A stretch of DNA of 64,000 nucleotides, taken from Serripes groenlandicus. Lineage: Eukaryota > Mollusca > Bivalvia > Cardiida > Cardiidae. Positions 44,650-57,324 of this stretch are shown here, in pieces. The position numbers and the translations under genes were made by a program. The stretch is from contig JASEVX010000001.1 in the NCBI GenBank assembly GCA_031761405.1, forward strand, positions 117,404,609 to 117,468,608, given 5' to 3'. The notes beneath the pieces are model-generated. The model saw only the letters and a list, made by a program, of their open reading frames with translations, was not told the origin of the DNA and ran no database searches. Positions within the stretch are counted from its first letter, which is position 1. Each line of letters opens with the position of its first letter.

Positions 44650-45845
44650 TGCTCTTAAGACATGCAAACAGTAAAATGTTAACAACATTTATCTGTCTAA
44701 AAGAAAACTCTCCACGTACTTCTTATAAGTTTTTCATTTTTCTTCTCTTTTCATAATCATTAAAGTATTTTGTATATTAATTGATAGTGATAGCTGTAAC
44801 TTTCCTATCGATTTCTAGAAGGAAAAAATTATAATTACATCTATTTCCAAAATACAAGTGAGTATAAAAGCTTTTTTTTTCACAAATAATTTCCCAATCT
44901 TTGTTATCTTTAAAATAAATGTGTTTTTTTTCTTTCATTTTTCATTTATTACTCTTATGTGTATACTTTTCGTGTAATTGTTTAATAAAATTTACAAACC
45001 GGAACGGAATACATGTCTTAATAAAAGTGCTTATACATATGTTTATACATCCACACCTACTGTAATAACGAAGACATTAAAAGATTGCCTTTTCTAAGAT
45101 GAGAGAAATTGTGGCCAGACCCTTTTGCCTACATATCATTGTTTAAATATGTATAAATATATATTTTGTTAATACAGATTTATAAATGTATATAAGTGTT
45201 GGTAATTGTGTAATAAATTGTTATAAACACTTTATTTTATTCTAGATCATCTTAAAATGAGAGGCGAATGTTCCGGCACACTTTCCTTATGAATATATTG
45301 TAGATTTTTGGAAATTAATAATACTGCACTAAAACATCCATACAATTTTGATTTATTTAAAGTAAAAGAAATGCTTACGCTTCACTAATTGTTTATGTCT
45401 TACGCTATCTACGAACTTTGCATTGAACGCGATAAAAGAGCTAAAAGAAAACAGACATAATATACGTGGAACGAGAGCAGCGTGCATACTGCTTCTCCGA
45501 GTATTTGATAAAAACTCACGTGTGACTTAATTTTTTATTTTTCATCAGACAAAGCATCGAGGGAAAATCAAATGAGATAATTTAATTGCTATGTGAGACG
45601 AGGGAAATGTTGGATTAAATACAACCATTATAAGTGCCTTTAAAATGTCGGGTTATGGCTTTGATCTTAAAATGAAAACATGCAAATTCAAAGAACAGTT
45701 TGGAAGTATATTTTGAACAGGACATTTAATGTTTATCTAGCCACCAAAGACTAATCAGACGAAAAGTTTGTCAACTTGTGTAAATAAAATTAAAGAAATA
45801 TTTTTTTTTGTTCCCATTCATGTACACACTCACGGGACAATGAGG
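44650..45845. other. AT-rich stretch, possible LINE 3' remnant
   Basis: No coding or repeat element recognised. Its AT-rich character could include LINE 3' UTR, but no clear poly(A) end or target duplication was found. Confidence 0.4.
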
Positions 45846-45847
45846 AC

Positions 45848-45905
45848 CTTACTGTAGCGGTAACAGCGTTGGCCTTGAAACTAGGGTTCGATCCCTCACT
45901 TGGTT
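45848..45905 (+). mobile_element. tRNA-like SINE relic
   Basis: CTGTAGCGGTAACAGCGTTG (A-box-like) and ACTAGGGTTCGATCCCTCAC (B box). No tail was identified. Confidence 0.5.
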
Positions 45906-45953
45906 GCTTTATGTCATTATTTCTATTTCATTTTCCTCTCGTGGCTTGATTAC

Positions 45954-46165
45954 ATATCGAGGGCTTGGCGTAAAACGGTTGTAACTTAAATTGGTATTTT
46001 TTTTACCAAGGTTTATTACCTCGCCATAGAGTCTTTATAAGCGTAAAATCATTTGTCTTGGTAAACAATGGAAATTTAGGTGCCATTGCTCGTTCTGATC
46101 AAAATTGCCCCTAAACAAGGGTTTTCAAAATAGGTTTTTAGTTTTGGTTGTCATTTTCGATGCTT
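45954..46165 (-). mobile_element. ATATCGAGGGCTTGGCG MITE, third copy, internally deleted
   Basis: ATATCGAGGGCTTGGCGTAA at the left, then the inverse order of the interior (TTACCAAGGTTTATTACCTC, GTAAACAATGGAAATTTAGG). The opposite terminus is eroded after TAGGTTTTTAGTTTTGGTTG. Confidence 0.8.
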
Positions 46166-46439
46166 CGCTGTTTAGCTTTAAACTTGTCATGTAGGTCTTT
46201 AGCCTTCTGGTGAAACATAACTACTGTTGGTGTTGAAAACGACATAGACAACACCATTCCGAACATTAATAGTATAACACTTTACGTCACCAGAATCGTT
46301 CTATTAAACTTAACGGATCTAGAAAAGATTATGTTATACACATACAAACTATAAAAGGGCACAACTTCAGCGCAAATAGTGAGACCTATCTTATGCGAAG
46401 TGTTTATGGAAATTGCAGTGTAACTTTTTTCTGGTTGTT

Positions 46440-47000
46440 ATGTTGAATAAATCACCGTTGTAGCAATTTGGATATATGTTTGTTCTTGCACTACATATAA
46501 ATGCAAGTTAATCAATTGAAGGTTCTTGCATTACTTTTACCAATATGTGCAGGTTAATCTACAAAGTCTCTTTCCTCATGTCTACTTTTTATACATGTAA
46601 ATGCAGTTTAATCTATATATAAACTGTTTTAAAAGGTACTTGCATTACTGGTAAATACAGGTTCTTTTTCAAAGCCACTTATTTAGAGGTGCTTGCACGG
46701 CATGTAAGTGGAGTGTAATCAACACAGCCATTTACTTGAAGGTTCTTGCAATACAAGTTAATCTACATACATGTAGCCACTTTTTTTTAAGGTTATTTCA
46801 CTCCATGTAAATGCAGGTTCATTGACAAAGCCACTTATTTGAAGGTGCTTGATAGTGAAGTGAAATCTACAAACCCATTTATTCGAAAGTTTTTGCCTTA
46901 CACACTCATCTACTTAGCCATTCATTTGAAGTTTATTTTGCATATATATAAATGCAGGTTAATCTAAATAGCTACTTATTTACAAATACAAATACCAACA
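46440..47000 (+). repeat. Degenerate tandem repeat, ~60-70-bp units
   Basis: Recurring words TGCAGGTTAATCTACA, CCACTTATTTGAAGGT and TTCTTGCATTAC appear in order about eight times with substantial divergence. Confidence 0.7.
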
Positions 47001-47312
47001 TGTATTGTATAAAACGGCCACTGTCCCTAAATATAGCAAATATAAATATAAATTTATACATACAATTAAATAAGGCGATGAACCACTGTGTTAAATTCAT
47101 ATATGTAAGTAAGCCAGTAAATCTTTTATTAAAGTGACATGTGTATAACATATAATAAAACATAATACAACTTTTGCTGAAAAAACCCTTTACATGTATA
47201 AAAAGGTAATGTCTACGTAATAAGTTCATTTATTCTTATCAGTTTGTGGTTCGTGGAGTCTATATACATATATACAAATATATAATTATATCGATTGTCT
47301 CGCTCGGGCAGA

Positions 47313-47389
47313 CCGAAGCATGCAAGCTGCCGATATTGCATCGCCGGACGAAGACATCAATATTTCAGAGTTGCTAAGAACTTTAGGAG
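47313..47389 (+). other. Isolated exon-like open block, identity unknown
   Basis: A GC-richer 77-bp block between a TCGCTCGGGCAG acceptor-like sequence and GGAG|GTATGA donor-like sequence reads RSMQAADIASPDEDINISEL then LRTLGG. I do not recognise it. It could be a real exon, a pseudogene piece or chance. Confidence 0.25.
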
Positions 47390-48119
47390 GTATGATGTAC
47401 TTTTGAAAGCAAGGTGCTTTAACATTATAAGGATTCTACTGATGCATTTTAATAGATCGATAATCCGTTACGGTACTGACATAAGTCTAAATACAATTAA
47501 GGGTCAACAGTGCTATAAGCGCTCAATTATGTTACGTATTTTCAAAAGGAAATCGGTATAACCCAATCGTCCGTGTAAATTGAGTGGATTCCATAAGTAC
47601 AATAATATAATATAAAATAACCATATGTATTATTGAACGAATCATGTTAATACAAGTAGTATTACCATTTACTGCCTATCTCGTAAGTTTTGAAATATGT
47701 TTTAATGTTGGAACCGCTTAAGCCTATTAGCACTCCCCTTGAAAGGAGACGTAGCACGGATGCAAAATAAAACCTGTGTAACCTGAAACATTCTTAACAA
47801 TAGTGTGATTAATATAACATGTATGTTTGAAAATCTTTAACGAAACGAAAAGTAAAGGTCACATTAACATATATGTAAATACACTCATTTAACTATATGC
47901 ATGTTTCCCTATATATCGTTTATTACAATTGTGTTAAATACCAACATGTGATACTAGTAAATGATAGTTCATCGGGATGTATTTTAATTACAGATACATG
48001 ACATTCACATCATGAAGAATATTCCCCTTTTTTAAGTAATCCTCTAAGTTAATAACAGTTTTAAAAAGAGTTTACATTTCTTAAAAAACATATATTTTAT
48101 ACACATACTATCTGAAAAT

Positions 48120-48480
48120 AAAACATAGTGTTTTGCACAGTTTTGAAACAAGTTTGGTCTGAACAGCAATTGTATATGTACCATATACGTTTATTGTCCA
48201 ATTGCCCAACTAGTCCCATCTGTTTTCCACTGATATTATGTTTCAAGCAAATGTTTATGTTTCATATACAAATATTGACTGACATCTGTACATACAATAT
48301 TTCACATTGCTATTCAACCATTTTTTATCTCTTAACCACAAATGTACATGTTTCATACAGATATATTCTCTGAATACTGCGCCAAAAGCATTCCGCACTG
48401 TTTTAAAGGATTTATATCTTAACAGCAAGTGTATATTATGTTCAGTATACATATATTATCTGAATATAGCACGTAAAATG
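48120..48480 (+). repeat. Degenerate tandem repeat
   Basis: Variants of AACAGCAATTGTATATGT followed by CATATACA(A/G)ATAT and ATTGACTGACAT / TCTCTGAATA recur about four times at 75-100-bp spacing. A 155-codon open frame starting inside it has no protein-like signal. Confidence 0.5.
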
Positions 48481-49284
48481 TTTAGTTTGTTCTCACCACA
48501 GTTTACGTTAACCGAAGTGTTAACGTCACAAGCTAACACTATTAACCCATTTAGAAAAAACAAACCAGTTCAATATATGCTTTTAGTTCATCGTATTTGT
48601 TTTAGTTGTGATAGAGCGCTTAAATGTTGGAGACGTACCACGTCAAGTGTTCTAGTTTTGTATACGATTGTATCGCATTCGTTTTTAAAGATGAATGACG
48701 TAGTTCCGGCTCCAATCGATTTTGATTGCATAGTGTTCGTATGGGCTTATACGGATGTTATCTTACGCCAATGAGAGACAATTTTAGCTGTAATACTCAA
48801 CTTGAATCTGACTCACTTACCCATACTTATGATAACTAACTATCTGCCACTTTTAATTGCCACTTATTGTCGAGAAAATCGAGAGCTTCTGTTCTGCCTT
48901 TTTAGCATTTGTGTTCGAACACTATTGACGGTAAGATTCTAGTTAAGATTATTGTTATATGTCCGATAGTATTTAAGTTCTGGTGACTTATTGGTAACGG
49001 TATGCATAGTTTGGTAAAAACATTGTCGTGTATTATCTGCTTAATAGTAGTATGTATTGTTTATGTCCATAGGTTCAGTTCGAACTACAAGTTCCCAATG
49101 TTTAACTTATTCAATCATCTTTAATGAAGCCATTGAAGCATTAGAAATAGTATTAATAATATCATAGAAACCTTTCGGATTCTTCAATGAAAACAAATCA
49201 ATTAGACCGTTTCTATTAGTGGTGGCATTACAAATTGGTTTCGAGAATGATAACGCAACGATATATTTAGTTTGGTGCGAATGG

Positions 49285-49335
49285 TGTTTTAAGTATGTCA
49301 GCTATATCACGGCGTTTCCTGGCTGAATTCTAGTA
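49285..49335 (-). mobile_element. SINE tail fragment
   Basis: GGTGTTTTAAGTATGTCAGC and TATATCACGGCG match the conserved tail of the tRNA-headed SINEs. Confidence 0.5.
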
Positions 49336-49479
49336 GACGCGGCATTATTGATATTGACACCTTTATATCAGTTGTAATGATATCGCCGCAACCCTGAGCG
49401 CCAAGGATGAAAGCCATTTTTACCACTTTTGAAGCCTCATGTATTGCTTAACCGTGGAGCCTACTTGCTCTCCCGCCCC

Positions 49480-49689
49480 TTAACCCTTTCCCACATACAG
49501 ACGTCGTCTGCGACATCTACATCTACAGCAGACGACATTTAAAAACATTGTGGCAAAAGGAGAAAAGGAATTTCTCCTTTTGTCACAATTCGTTCAACTC
49601 TCTTCTAAAGCCTAACTTTTATATCCATACTTTTCTTCATATGATTTCAAATGTGTCTGCTGCAAATTTGTTATATGAGGGTTAGGGAG
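49480..49689 (+). mobile_element. MITE, CCCTTTCCCTC family
   Basis: TTAACCCTTTCCCACATACA at the left and TATGAGGGTTAGGG at the right, with CAGCAGACGACATTTAAAA, GGAATTTCTCCTTTTGTCAC and GTGTCTGCTGCAAAT between. Confidence 0.8.
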
Positions 49690-51394
49690 ATAGTGGCGTT
49701 ATGGACAATTGAATGACATTATTCCGGTTCTAGCTCATTAGGAATTAGTGTCTAAATAGAGTTTCCGGTTACAATGAAGACTCTGAACGATTATTACCAT
49801 AGAAACAACGTTCCGAACACCTATGCGTAACATAGTGACTGTATTTTATTCAATATTCGGTGATTAAACAACGTTCTGAAGACCTTTGTGTAACCTATTG
49901 ACATTGTTTCGGAAGGATTTAATAAAACATATACGACATATTGTATCACTTTTATCATTTCATTCAATAGTCATCTGGCCTATAATTTTGTTCACATAAG
50001 ATAACATACGAAACTGCATGAAATCTAGATCCGTTGTGCCATCGAACATCTTTGACGTACATTATTTATGTCGGTATAGCTCTCCGGCTAATCTAATTTA
50101 AAGAGAAAATAAATAACAAAAACGTATATCTGATAACATTTCTCTTCCATACACTCTGTTGAGGTTTGTCATTCTTCCAGAGACATATTTGATACAGTTA
50201 TTTATTCATTGAGTACTTACGTATCTAATCTGACAAACTAGTTTAGCTAGACTGCATAAAAAAGGCTTTAACTGTTTTACCTGATATGATATTTTAGAGT
50301 CAGCTGATTTTAAAACTCTTGAAGAACACTTTGAACTATTTGCAATATCGGATAATTATTGCGAAAGAGCCAATCGCTCGTTGTTAGCAATTCCTCTTCT
50401 TTACAATGTTTCCTTAGCCGTCTGCTGCCAACATTGCCAGATGAAGTCTATATCAGGATTGATATATAGTAGTCAAGTTGTCTGGTACAGTAGAGAATGA
50501 AAAGATATATATGCATAAACGAACGCCTCTCGGGAACAAAACCTATTTCAGTATATCGTGTTGTCTTAACAAGAAGTCTCCACGCTCATCGACTAGGGCT
50601 CAGCGAGCGTCTAATCTAAATCTCATCTGATGATGGGGTGTATTCTTTAAGCAAGCCCAATGTATGGGTTTCACATTAAATGGCGTAAAGGGGAAATTCT
50701 AAGATTATTTGTTTGAGCGTAAGCTAAAAGAAATTAAATTGTGCATTTTAAATGCCTATTATTCCTTCAGACGCAAAGTTTCGAGTAATCAGGCATACAC
50801 ATCTACATCTGCGCAGTATAAAGTTCCGATTTTGTTAATAGCATGTTATGCAGTAGCCCCATGTCGTTTTTGCTATAGGGGTACCTTAAAGATAAGAGTA
50901 TATAAACATACTCCAAACACGATTGGTGAATTAGAAAGTGCTATCTAGAGAGAAATTCTTAATATTACTAGATAAGCATGCTCTTCTGTAATTATACATT
51001 TTCGAGTGAGACTTGACGACGTAATTTTGCGAAGAGGACGTAATTTGGAGCAAATCGTGTATAACTGCCAGCCAATATAAATAAGATGCCTGTAGGTGTG
51101 ACCTAAATGTAAGAAAAATACCAAAAAATATATAAACACCGATTTATTTTGTCATTCTCTGGAATGAAAATACTGCCATGCCAAATGGGGACAGATATCA
51201 TGAAACACCTTGTTTGCATTTTGTAAGAAACGAGTATTTATATCTAAAACGTCCTACCATCTTTTTCTGCAAATCGAACGTGATGATGACTGCAGGCTGC
51301 CATATTAAAAGTGCGTAGAATAGCATAATTTTACCGATAGTTATAGATACTTGCTTCCGGTTGATTTGTCTATTTGGAAGGCCGCGTGAACCGC
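49690..51394. other. Non-coding AT-rich stretch
   Basis: A MITE-like fragment is visible at 50350-50445 (GCTCGTTGTTAGCAATTCCT, CCGTCTGCTGCCAACATTGC). Nothing else is recognised. Confidence 0.4.
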
Positions 51395-51450
51395 TTAACC
51401 CTTTCGCACATACAGCAAATCTGCAGCAGACGACTTTGACAAAATTTAGG
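51395..51450 (+). mobile_element. Terminal fragment of CCCTTTCCCTC MITE
   Basis: TTAACCCTTTCGCACATACA then AATCTGCAGCAGACGACTTT, without a matching right arm. Confidence 0.65.
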
Positions 51451-51484
51451 CAAAACCACAGAAAACCGCGCAACTATGAGCGCC

Positions 51485-51600
51485 AATGAGGGCGGCCACT
51501 ACTACTGTTTTTAAAGTGATTGGTATGACCAGACCGGGCATCGAACCTCGACCTCCCGCACCCGAGACGGACGCTCTACCTTTACACCACCGAGGCTTTA
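51485..51600 (-). mobile_element. Pro-tRNA-like SINE fragment
   Basis: The minus-strand head GCCTCGGTGGTGTAAAGGTA, GTCTCGGGTGCGGGAG and GGTTCGATGCCCGG resembles the 60172 SINE, with a CGG anticodon-like loop. Confidence 0.7.
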
Positions 51601-52019
51601 ATAACACTCTTTTGAGCAACCATGAAGACTGTTATCACCAAAACCTTTTTTTATTTAACTACAAAGATATGTATGGTTGGTTGAACATTATTCCAGATTC
51701 CATACACCCATACTGATTATTTTAGAATTCTGACTTCACCGTGTAACATGGATGTGTAGTTCCAATTGATTCTACAGAACTTACCTCTTTGTTTCAACCA
51801 GATAATTTATGTAGAATATGAAGGGAATTTATGATAGTTTATGATACATGTTTAATTTGATAACATCACAATGGTCCGACATAGTTTTGATTTATTAAGG
51901 TCAATAAATAAATAAGCCATATGTCATTGTCACTTGGTAATTTGAAAGTTTCTATAACAGACATTAACATAAATGAAGACAGTTTCTTTCAACAATAAGT
52001 TATATTTTTACACAATGCC

Positions 52020-52190
52020 ATTCGTACAGTCTTGCTAAATAACGTACGAATCAGAAAAATAATCGCACACTCTTGCTTTATAACGAACGAATCAGGAACT
52101 ATTATTGTACAGTCTTTCTTGATAACAAACGAACCAGTAACGATAACCGTACAGTCGTGCTTGATAACAATCGACTCAGACAACAATATA
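52020..52190 (+). repeat. Four-unit ~42-bp tandem repeat
   Basis: Units start ACAGTCTTGCTAAATAACG(T/A)ACGAATCAG and variants, with GATAACCGTACAGTC between. The ORFs across it mirror the repeat. Confidence 0.85.
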
Positions 52191-55025
52191 AAGATGATTT
52201 ACAAATCATTAACGTTTCACTCAAACGCAACTAAGAAATTGAATTGAATACCAACTATCATAGGCACGCTACATTATATATTTTTAGTAACTTCTGATCT
52301 ATTTAATTCGGCAGAAACCAATGAAAATCCTTAAACTATGGTGCGTATTTAACAACAGTAATTCAGTTCGTCAATCACTGCTCGTTCGCAAATTAGCATT
52401 AACTGTAATTTAATCGCTACTTATTTAACGGTGACGTTGCGGTATAGATTCCAACCAGTACTAAGGTGACAACATAATGATCAATGGTTAGTGTAAGGAA
52501 GAATACATGTCTCTGATTTCTTTTTAAAGTATCCCAATGAAGATATTCAGGTAAAATTGTAATGTGTTATATTGTCTATTAATGTCTGTTAATGGCACAT
52601 ACTATTATATCTAATGATACGTATTAATCTGTATTTCACCTAAGCTTTATTTCTAGGGTGAATATACAGTAAATGGAACATAAAGTATTCCCTTCCAAGA
52701 AAAGACGAAGCACACAAAAACAGCAAGAAGCGTGAATAATATTCTATCTCAATTAGCATACCATGAGACGTGATGTCGCAAATATGTCTTGATCCGTTTT
52801 ACAAAAAATATCTCAAGTCAAGAGCTACGTGGGGGCATGTGGGTGAACAGCACATTCCAAATGCTAAAATCAGATAGGAGAATTGTGTTTCCCTCTGAAA
52901 TATAAATTCATGTTAGTGACAACAGAATACGGATTTTCACTAAATTGACGTAAAATACTCCCAACTCATTTCTACCTACACAAAGAACACATTGTACCAC
53001 CTTCGATCTTATTAAACCATGAAAACAGAAAAGATGAAATAAAAGCGTTAATTAACCCTTAACATGTGTTTCATTAAGTAGGTGTACATTCGTCTGTGGC
53101 ATAACGCCATATCGTAAATGTGTGACTGAACGACTAGACATTAGTATTATACAAGTACCTTAAATGCATACCTCGCTTTAAATCTTGAATCCCATTTTAT
53201 AGAATTTAAAATTGAAAGTATATGCTTTGAAAATACCTCTGACACAGTATTTATTATAAAGTCATGGTACAGAGTTTGTTGGAAGAGGACGAATTGTTTG
53301 AAACGTGCATACAGTGTTGAAATCAATATGTAAAGTGGTTAAATCGCCGAAAACGAGAAATATCTCCATTTCCGACAATTTTTGCAAATGTTGTCTATTG
53401 CATAGGTATGAAAGATAATCAGGTGAAATGTTAAGCAATGAATTTGAACAAATTATTTTAGAAATATGGTAACCTGGAACTGTAAAACATATTTTGTTTG
53501 CTAACTTTTTCCAAGAACAACACGATGCCCAAAATACATGAGAGATATAGTGCATGTAATCAATTCTATTTTTTGCCTTTCATTCCCTATATTGTGGACA
53601 CTTCAATGGTTTCTCATTAAGTAATCTAGCCAAAAGAGAGGCATCGTGGGGCTAATAGCTATACAGTCCTCATTATCAATGAACCATGCCTCTAGTAGAG
53701 AGATAATACTTATATAATGTTGGTTATATCAGACGTTAGTTAACTTGTCAGTGAATGCCTTTATTATGCCAATTATTTTCTTTACACAAAGTACTGTCTC
53801 GCTTTTACAGAATAAATATTGCTAGTTCTGAAAATATGTTTTTTGAATCTCCCTATCCATCTTAAACCTTCTGTTCAACACACAATCGCTAGTTAATACT
53901 GCGGGTCTACATTTCTGGTTGAATTTAGTTTCGATGCAACTCCAAAGCGAAACATAAATACACTTTGATGTGTTGATAATGTCATTTATCATAAATGACG
54001 TAGGCATTTTGAAACTTCCCAGAATAATGACTAGAAATATAAATCAAGAATCCAGAGTTTCATAATTAACCCATGTAGAGAGTTAATAACACAACTTTCA
54101 TTTCTTCACGATATAAAGCACGCTGTCCGATCAGTACATACACTGGCATCATACAAAGCAACGAGAAGTCGTTTAACCTCATCCCGTTAAATTCACGCTG
54201 TTTATACTCAATTCATACATGTTAAAAGTTAGATTTTACGGAATTAATTGCACCATATACTGGAATAGAGCAAGAACGAACGAATAAGGGGACAATTAAT
54301 GTGTTATACTGTATGCGTCCTGTGATATTTCGTTTGAACATTAGTATTATATCAACAACAACGTCACCTAATGTAAAAGCCTTAGTACATTTGTGCAGGG
54401 GCGTATTCAGATTAACCTAGCACACTGAAAATGTGGTTTTCTCTCTAGATGAAAACACCATACACAAACCAGCTCTGACAACAATGTAATATAAGCAGCA
54501 TTTCAAAGTGACATGATGGGGTGGAGTTTGAAGAGACACTTACAGTCCGATAAGGGTAGTTCATTTTGATGTCAATAACATTTTTGGAAATATTATTTTC
54601 GGGGTATTTGGGAAAAAAACTATTTTATTAGTCGGGCAACTTTTTCTAACGGGATAGTGTCCAGAAGCGTTATTGGGTCAAACAAAAAGCATATGAATAG
54701 CTAAAGAGAAGAAGATAACCAGTTTCAAGTACGAGCGAATGTCCTGAATATATGTATTAACTGAATTATTACTCCTAAACAGGGCAGGTTTTTTTAAGAT
54801 ACTTACTTTTCTCATTTCGTATATATAGAGAATGTTACGCCCTTGACGTCCAATATGACCTTTATCTGACAAGATTTGGATAATTGATATATGTCGAGCA
54901 TTGGTGAGACAATTATAAGTTCTCCAAGCCGAGTCAGATAAAGTTCTTATCGCATGTCAAGTTCGTAATATTCTATTTATCTTCCATGCTAAAACATGTT
55001 TTCAGGTACATTCGTTTAAACTAGT
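52190..55025. other. AT-rich stretch without recognised features
   Basis: I see no coding block, MITE terminus or tandem array here. Minus-strand open frames of 60-97 codons (53262-54007) lack any motif. Confidence 0.4.
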
Positions 55026-55240
55026 TTAACTCTTTCAGCGCCGAATTGTTTAAAGTAGACTATTCCATGTTCAAAATAGGGCGTCTCCATTTCTCATAAA
55101 ATTAAATGTTGGACTATTTTGATAACTATAACAGGCAAACAATGCTGATTTCAGGTGAAACAGCTCGTTACGAGCTGACTCGCCTGAATCAGTATTGTTT
55201 GCAAAGACCTGAATATTGCCTCTGGCGCTGAAAGAGTTAA
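55026..55240 (-). mobile_element. MITE, TTAACTCTTTCAGCG family (copy 4, inverted)
   Basis: TTAACTCTTTCAGCGCCGAA to TCTGGCGCTGAAAGAGTTAA, 215 bp, with core CAGCTCGTTACGAGCTG. It reads in the opposite direction to the three copies at 10-21 kb. Confidence 0.9.
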
Positions 55241-55610
55241 AGAATGATCTTAAACACTTGCTGTACGTACACGATGAAGTTATATAATAAGAAGAAAACA
55301 AATCAAGGTACTTTGCAAACTTAGAATACAGTAATAATACAGAATAGTTTATTAGACGTTAGCATAACATAGATAATCGTCATACAAATAATATTATCAT
55401 GTTAGAGCATGCAAATACAAAGTTGTGATTAATATGAAAAATGGAACATAATGCAGAAATATTATAGATAGAGATGTCGAAGACCCGTTACGAAACCCTT
55501 AGTTTTAGAATGATCATAAACACTTGCTGTACGTAAATGATAAAGTTATGTTATAAGAAGAAAAATATATCGAAGTACTTTGCAAACTTAGAAAAGAGGT
55601 ACACTATTGA
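55240..55610 (+). repeat. Two-copy dispersed duplication
   Basis: AAACACTTGCTGTACGTA(C/A) and AGTACTTTGCAAACTTAGAA type blocks occur at 55253-55325 and 55509-55592, about 255 bp apart. Confidence 0.75.
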
Positions 55611-55869
55611 AATAAAACAAGGCAATAACTGATACAGAGGAAATGGTAAAACAAGAACACATATTTTATCATGAGTTGCATAAAATCAATTTTCGTAGTA
55701 TAGAGGCATATAACATAACTGAAGATGAAATATACAGTTGTGAAGGCATTTTGTCAGCATGAAAATAAAACATTGTTTAGCATGAAAACAGTGTTGGTTA
55801 AGGTGATTTAACAAACACATTTGGGATGATATAAAACGCCACTTTATTGATCAATAAATTACTCATTTG

Positions 55870-57150
55870 AGCAAGGTTATTTCACTTCCTAACAAAATCA
55901 GGTACTGGTTACTTTTCATTTCTAAACCAGGAAACCAATTATAAATACTTTTAAATTGGGGACCAATATTTCTATTATAAACACAGATTATAAAATTCCG
56001 ACTAAAATAAAAACAACCAGGATCAAGATTTTTTGTCCATCTATCATTAACCCATCACAAACTGGTTTTTATCAAAGGTAATTAGTTTAGGGAATATATA
56101 AGAATAATGCAAGAATGTGTAGAACGTCTTGATAGTAAAGATAGTCCAGGGCTATTAATCTTCGCCGATTTTGAAAAAGGTTATGATAGTATTGACTACA
56201 GTTTCATGTACAAATGCTTAGAAATTTTTATTTTGTGAACACTATAACAAATCGGTTTAATTATAATATAGTGGTTTAAATTAATTAACAACGGCAATAA
56301 GTCTAACAGTTTTTTAATTGAACGCGGAGAAAGAAAAGGATTTCCATTTCAGTCCTTGATTTACAATTTAAGCGATTTTAGTAAAGTGTCCAGTTTAAAA
56401 TTAAATATAATTGTTTTGAATGTTAAAGGTTGGTACATTAAAATATGAAACTTTAGAAAATTGTAAAAACAAATCCGTTGATTTGGGCGTTGAACTCATC
56501 TAAAAAGCGAGGATTTTTTTTCGAACTATGCAGATGTTTCATTTAATGAAAATATAATTTCGAAATTACAATAATTTAAAACATTGGCAAACTAGGAAAC
56601 CGACACCGCTGGGAAAGGTTATAGTTATTAAAACATTTGCATTACCCAACTTTATTTATCCACTGACATTATAAGAAAATCCACCCGGAAAAATACTAAT
56701 TTATATAGATAGAAATATTTATATTTCATATGAGACATTAAATTAGACAAATACAAAGGATCTAGTATGGTACGATCTATAAAAACGATGGGATTGTTGT
56801 CCGAAGTATATATATTTACTTGTAAATTGTCTGTAAGCATGTTTGATAAAGCGGCATTTGGATGACAATCAATATAGTCTCATGGAAAATATTGTTTAAT
56901 AAAGCTTTGAAATGTAACACTCGAGTGTTCACTACAGGAAACTGATATTAAAAACAAGTTTAATGAAAATATTTTTTCTAGGGTCTATATTGGTTTCATG
57001 GACTTAATTCAGGAGTAAATTATCAAATACTAATACAAAGAAAGAACTTATTTGGAACACCAAAGATATAAATTTCAATGAGCATACCATATTACAAAGA
57101 CATTGGTATAACTATGGGATATATTTTAGAACATTGATTTGATTTCTGTA
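55870..57150 (+). pseudogene. Second decayed LINE, reverse transcriptase
   Basis: Blocks in order: ISKPGN and LLNWGPIFLL (about 55920-55985), EYIRIMQECVERLDS (~56095), GLLIFADFEKGYDSIDYSFM (~56150), NSFLIERGERKGFP (~56305), SSLKLNI (~56390), TPLGKVIVIKTFALPNFIYP (~56605) and WNTKDINFNEHTILQRHWYN (~57055). This order of palm, thumb and C-terminal blocks fits the LINE type with KNWRPISLLN-like starts, different from the Jockey-type element at 41690. The YADD catalytic block is not legible. Many stops make it inactive. Confidence 0.85.
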
Positions 57151-57324
57151 CACTAAAACATTTTATGATTTTGAAACATTGAAGCATAAAAACAATCAAA
57201 AATCTTTTTGAAACATTACAATATTATTGAAAATATGACAGACAAAATGTAGTACGAAATACAAGATGAACAAACAGAATGATGAAAATAAGCAACTGTT
57301 TATAAAAATAATCCTGAACAAAAG

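Noticed and set aside
48307..48774. 155-codon plus-strand open frame
   Set aside because: It starts inside a degenerate tandem repeat, has no recognisable motif, and no exon or initiation context supports it.
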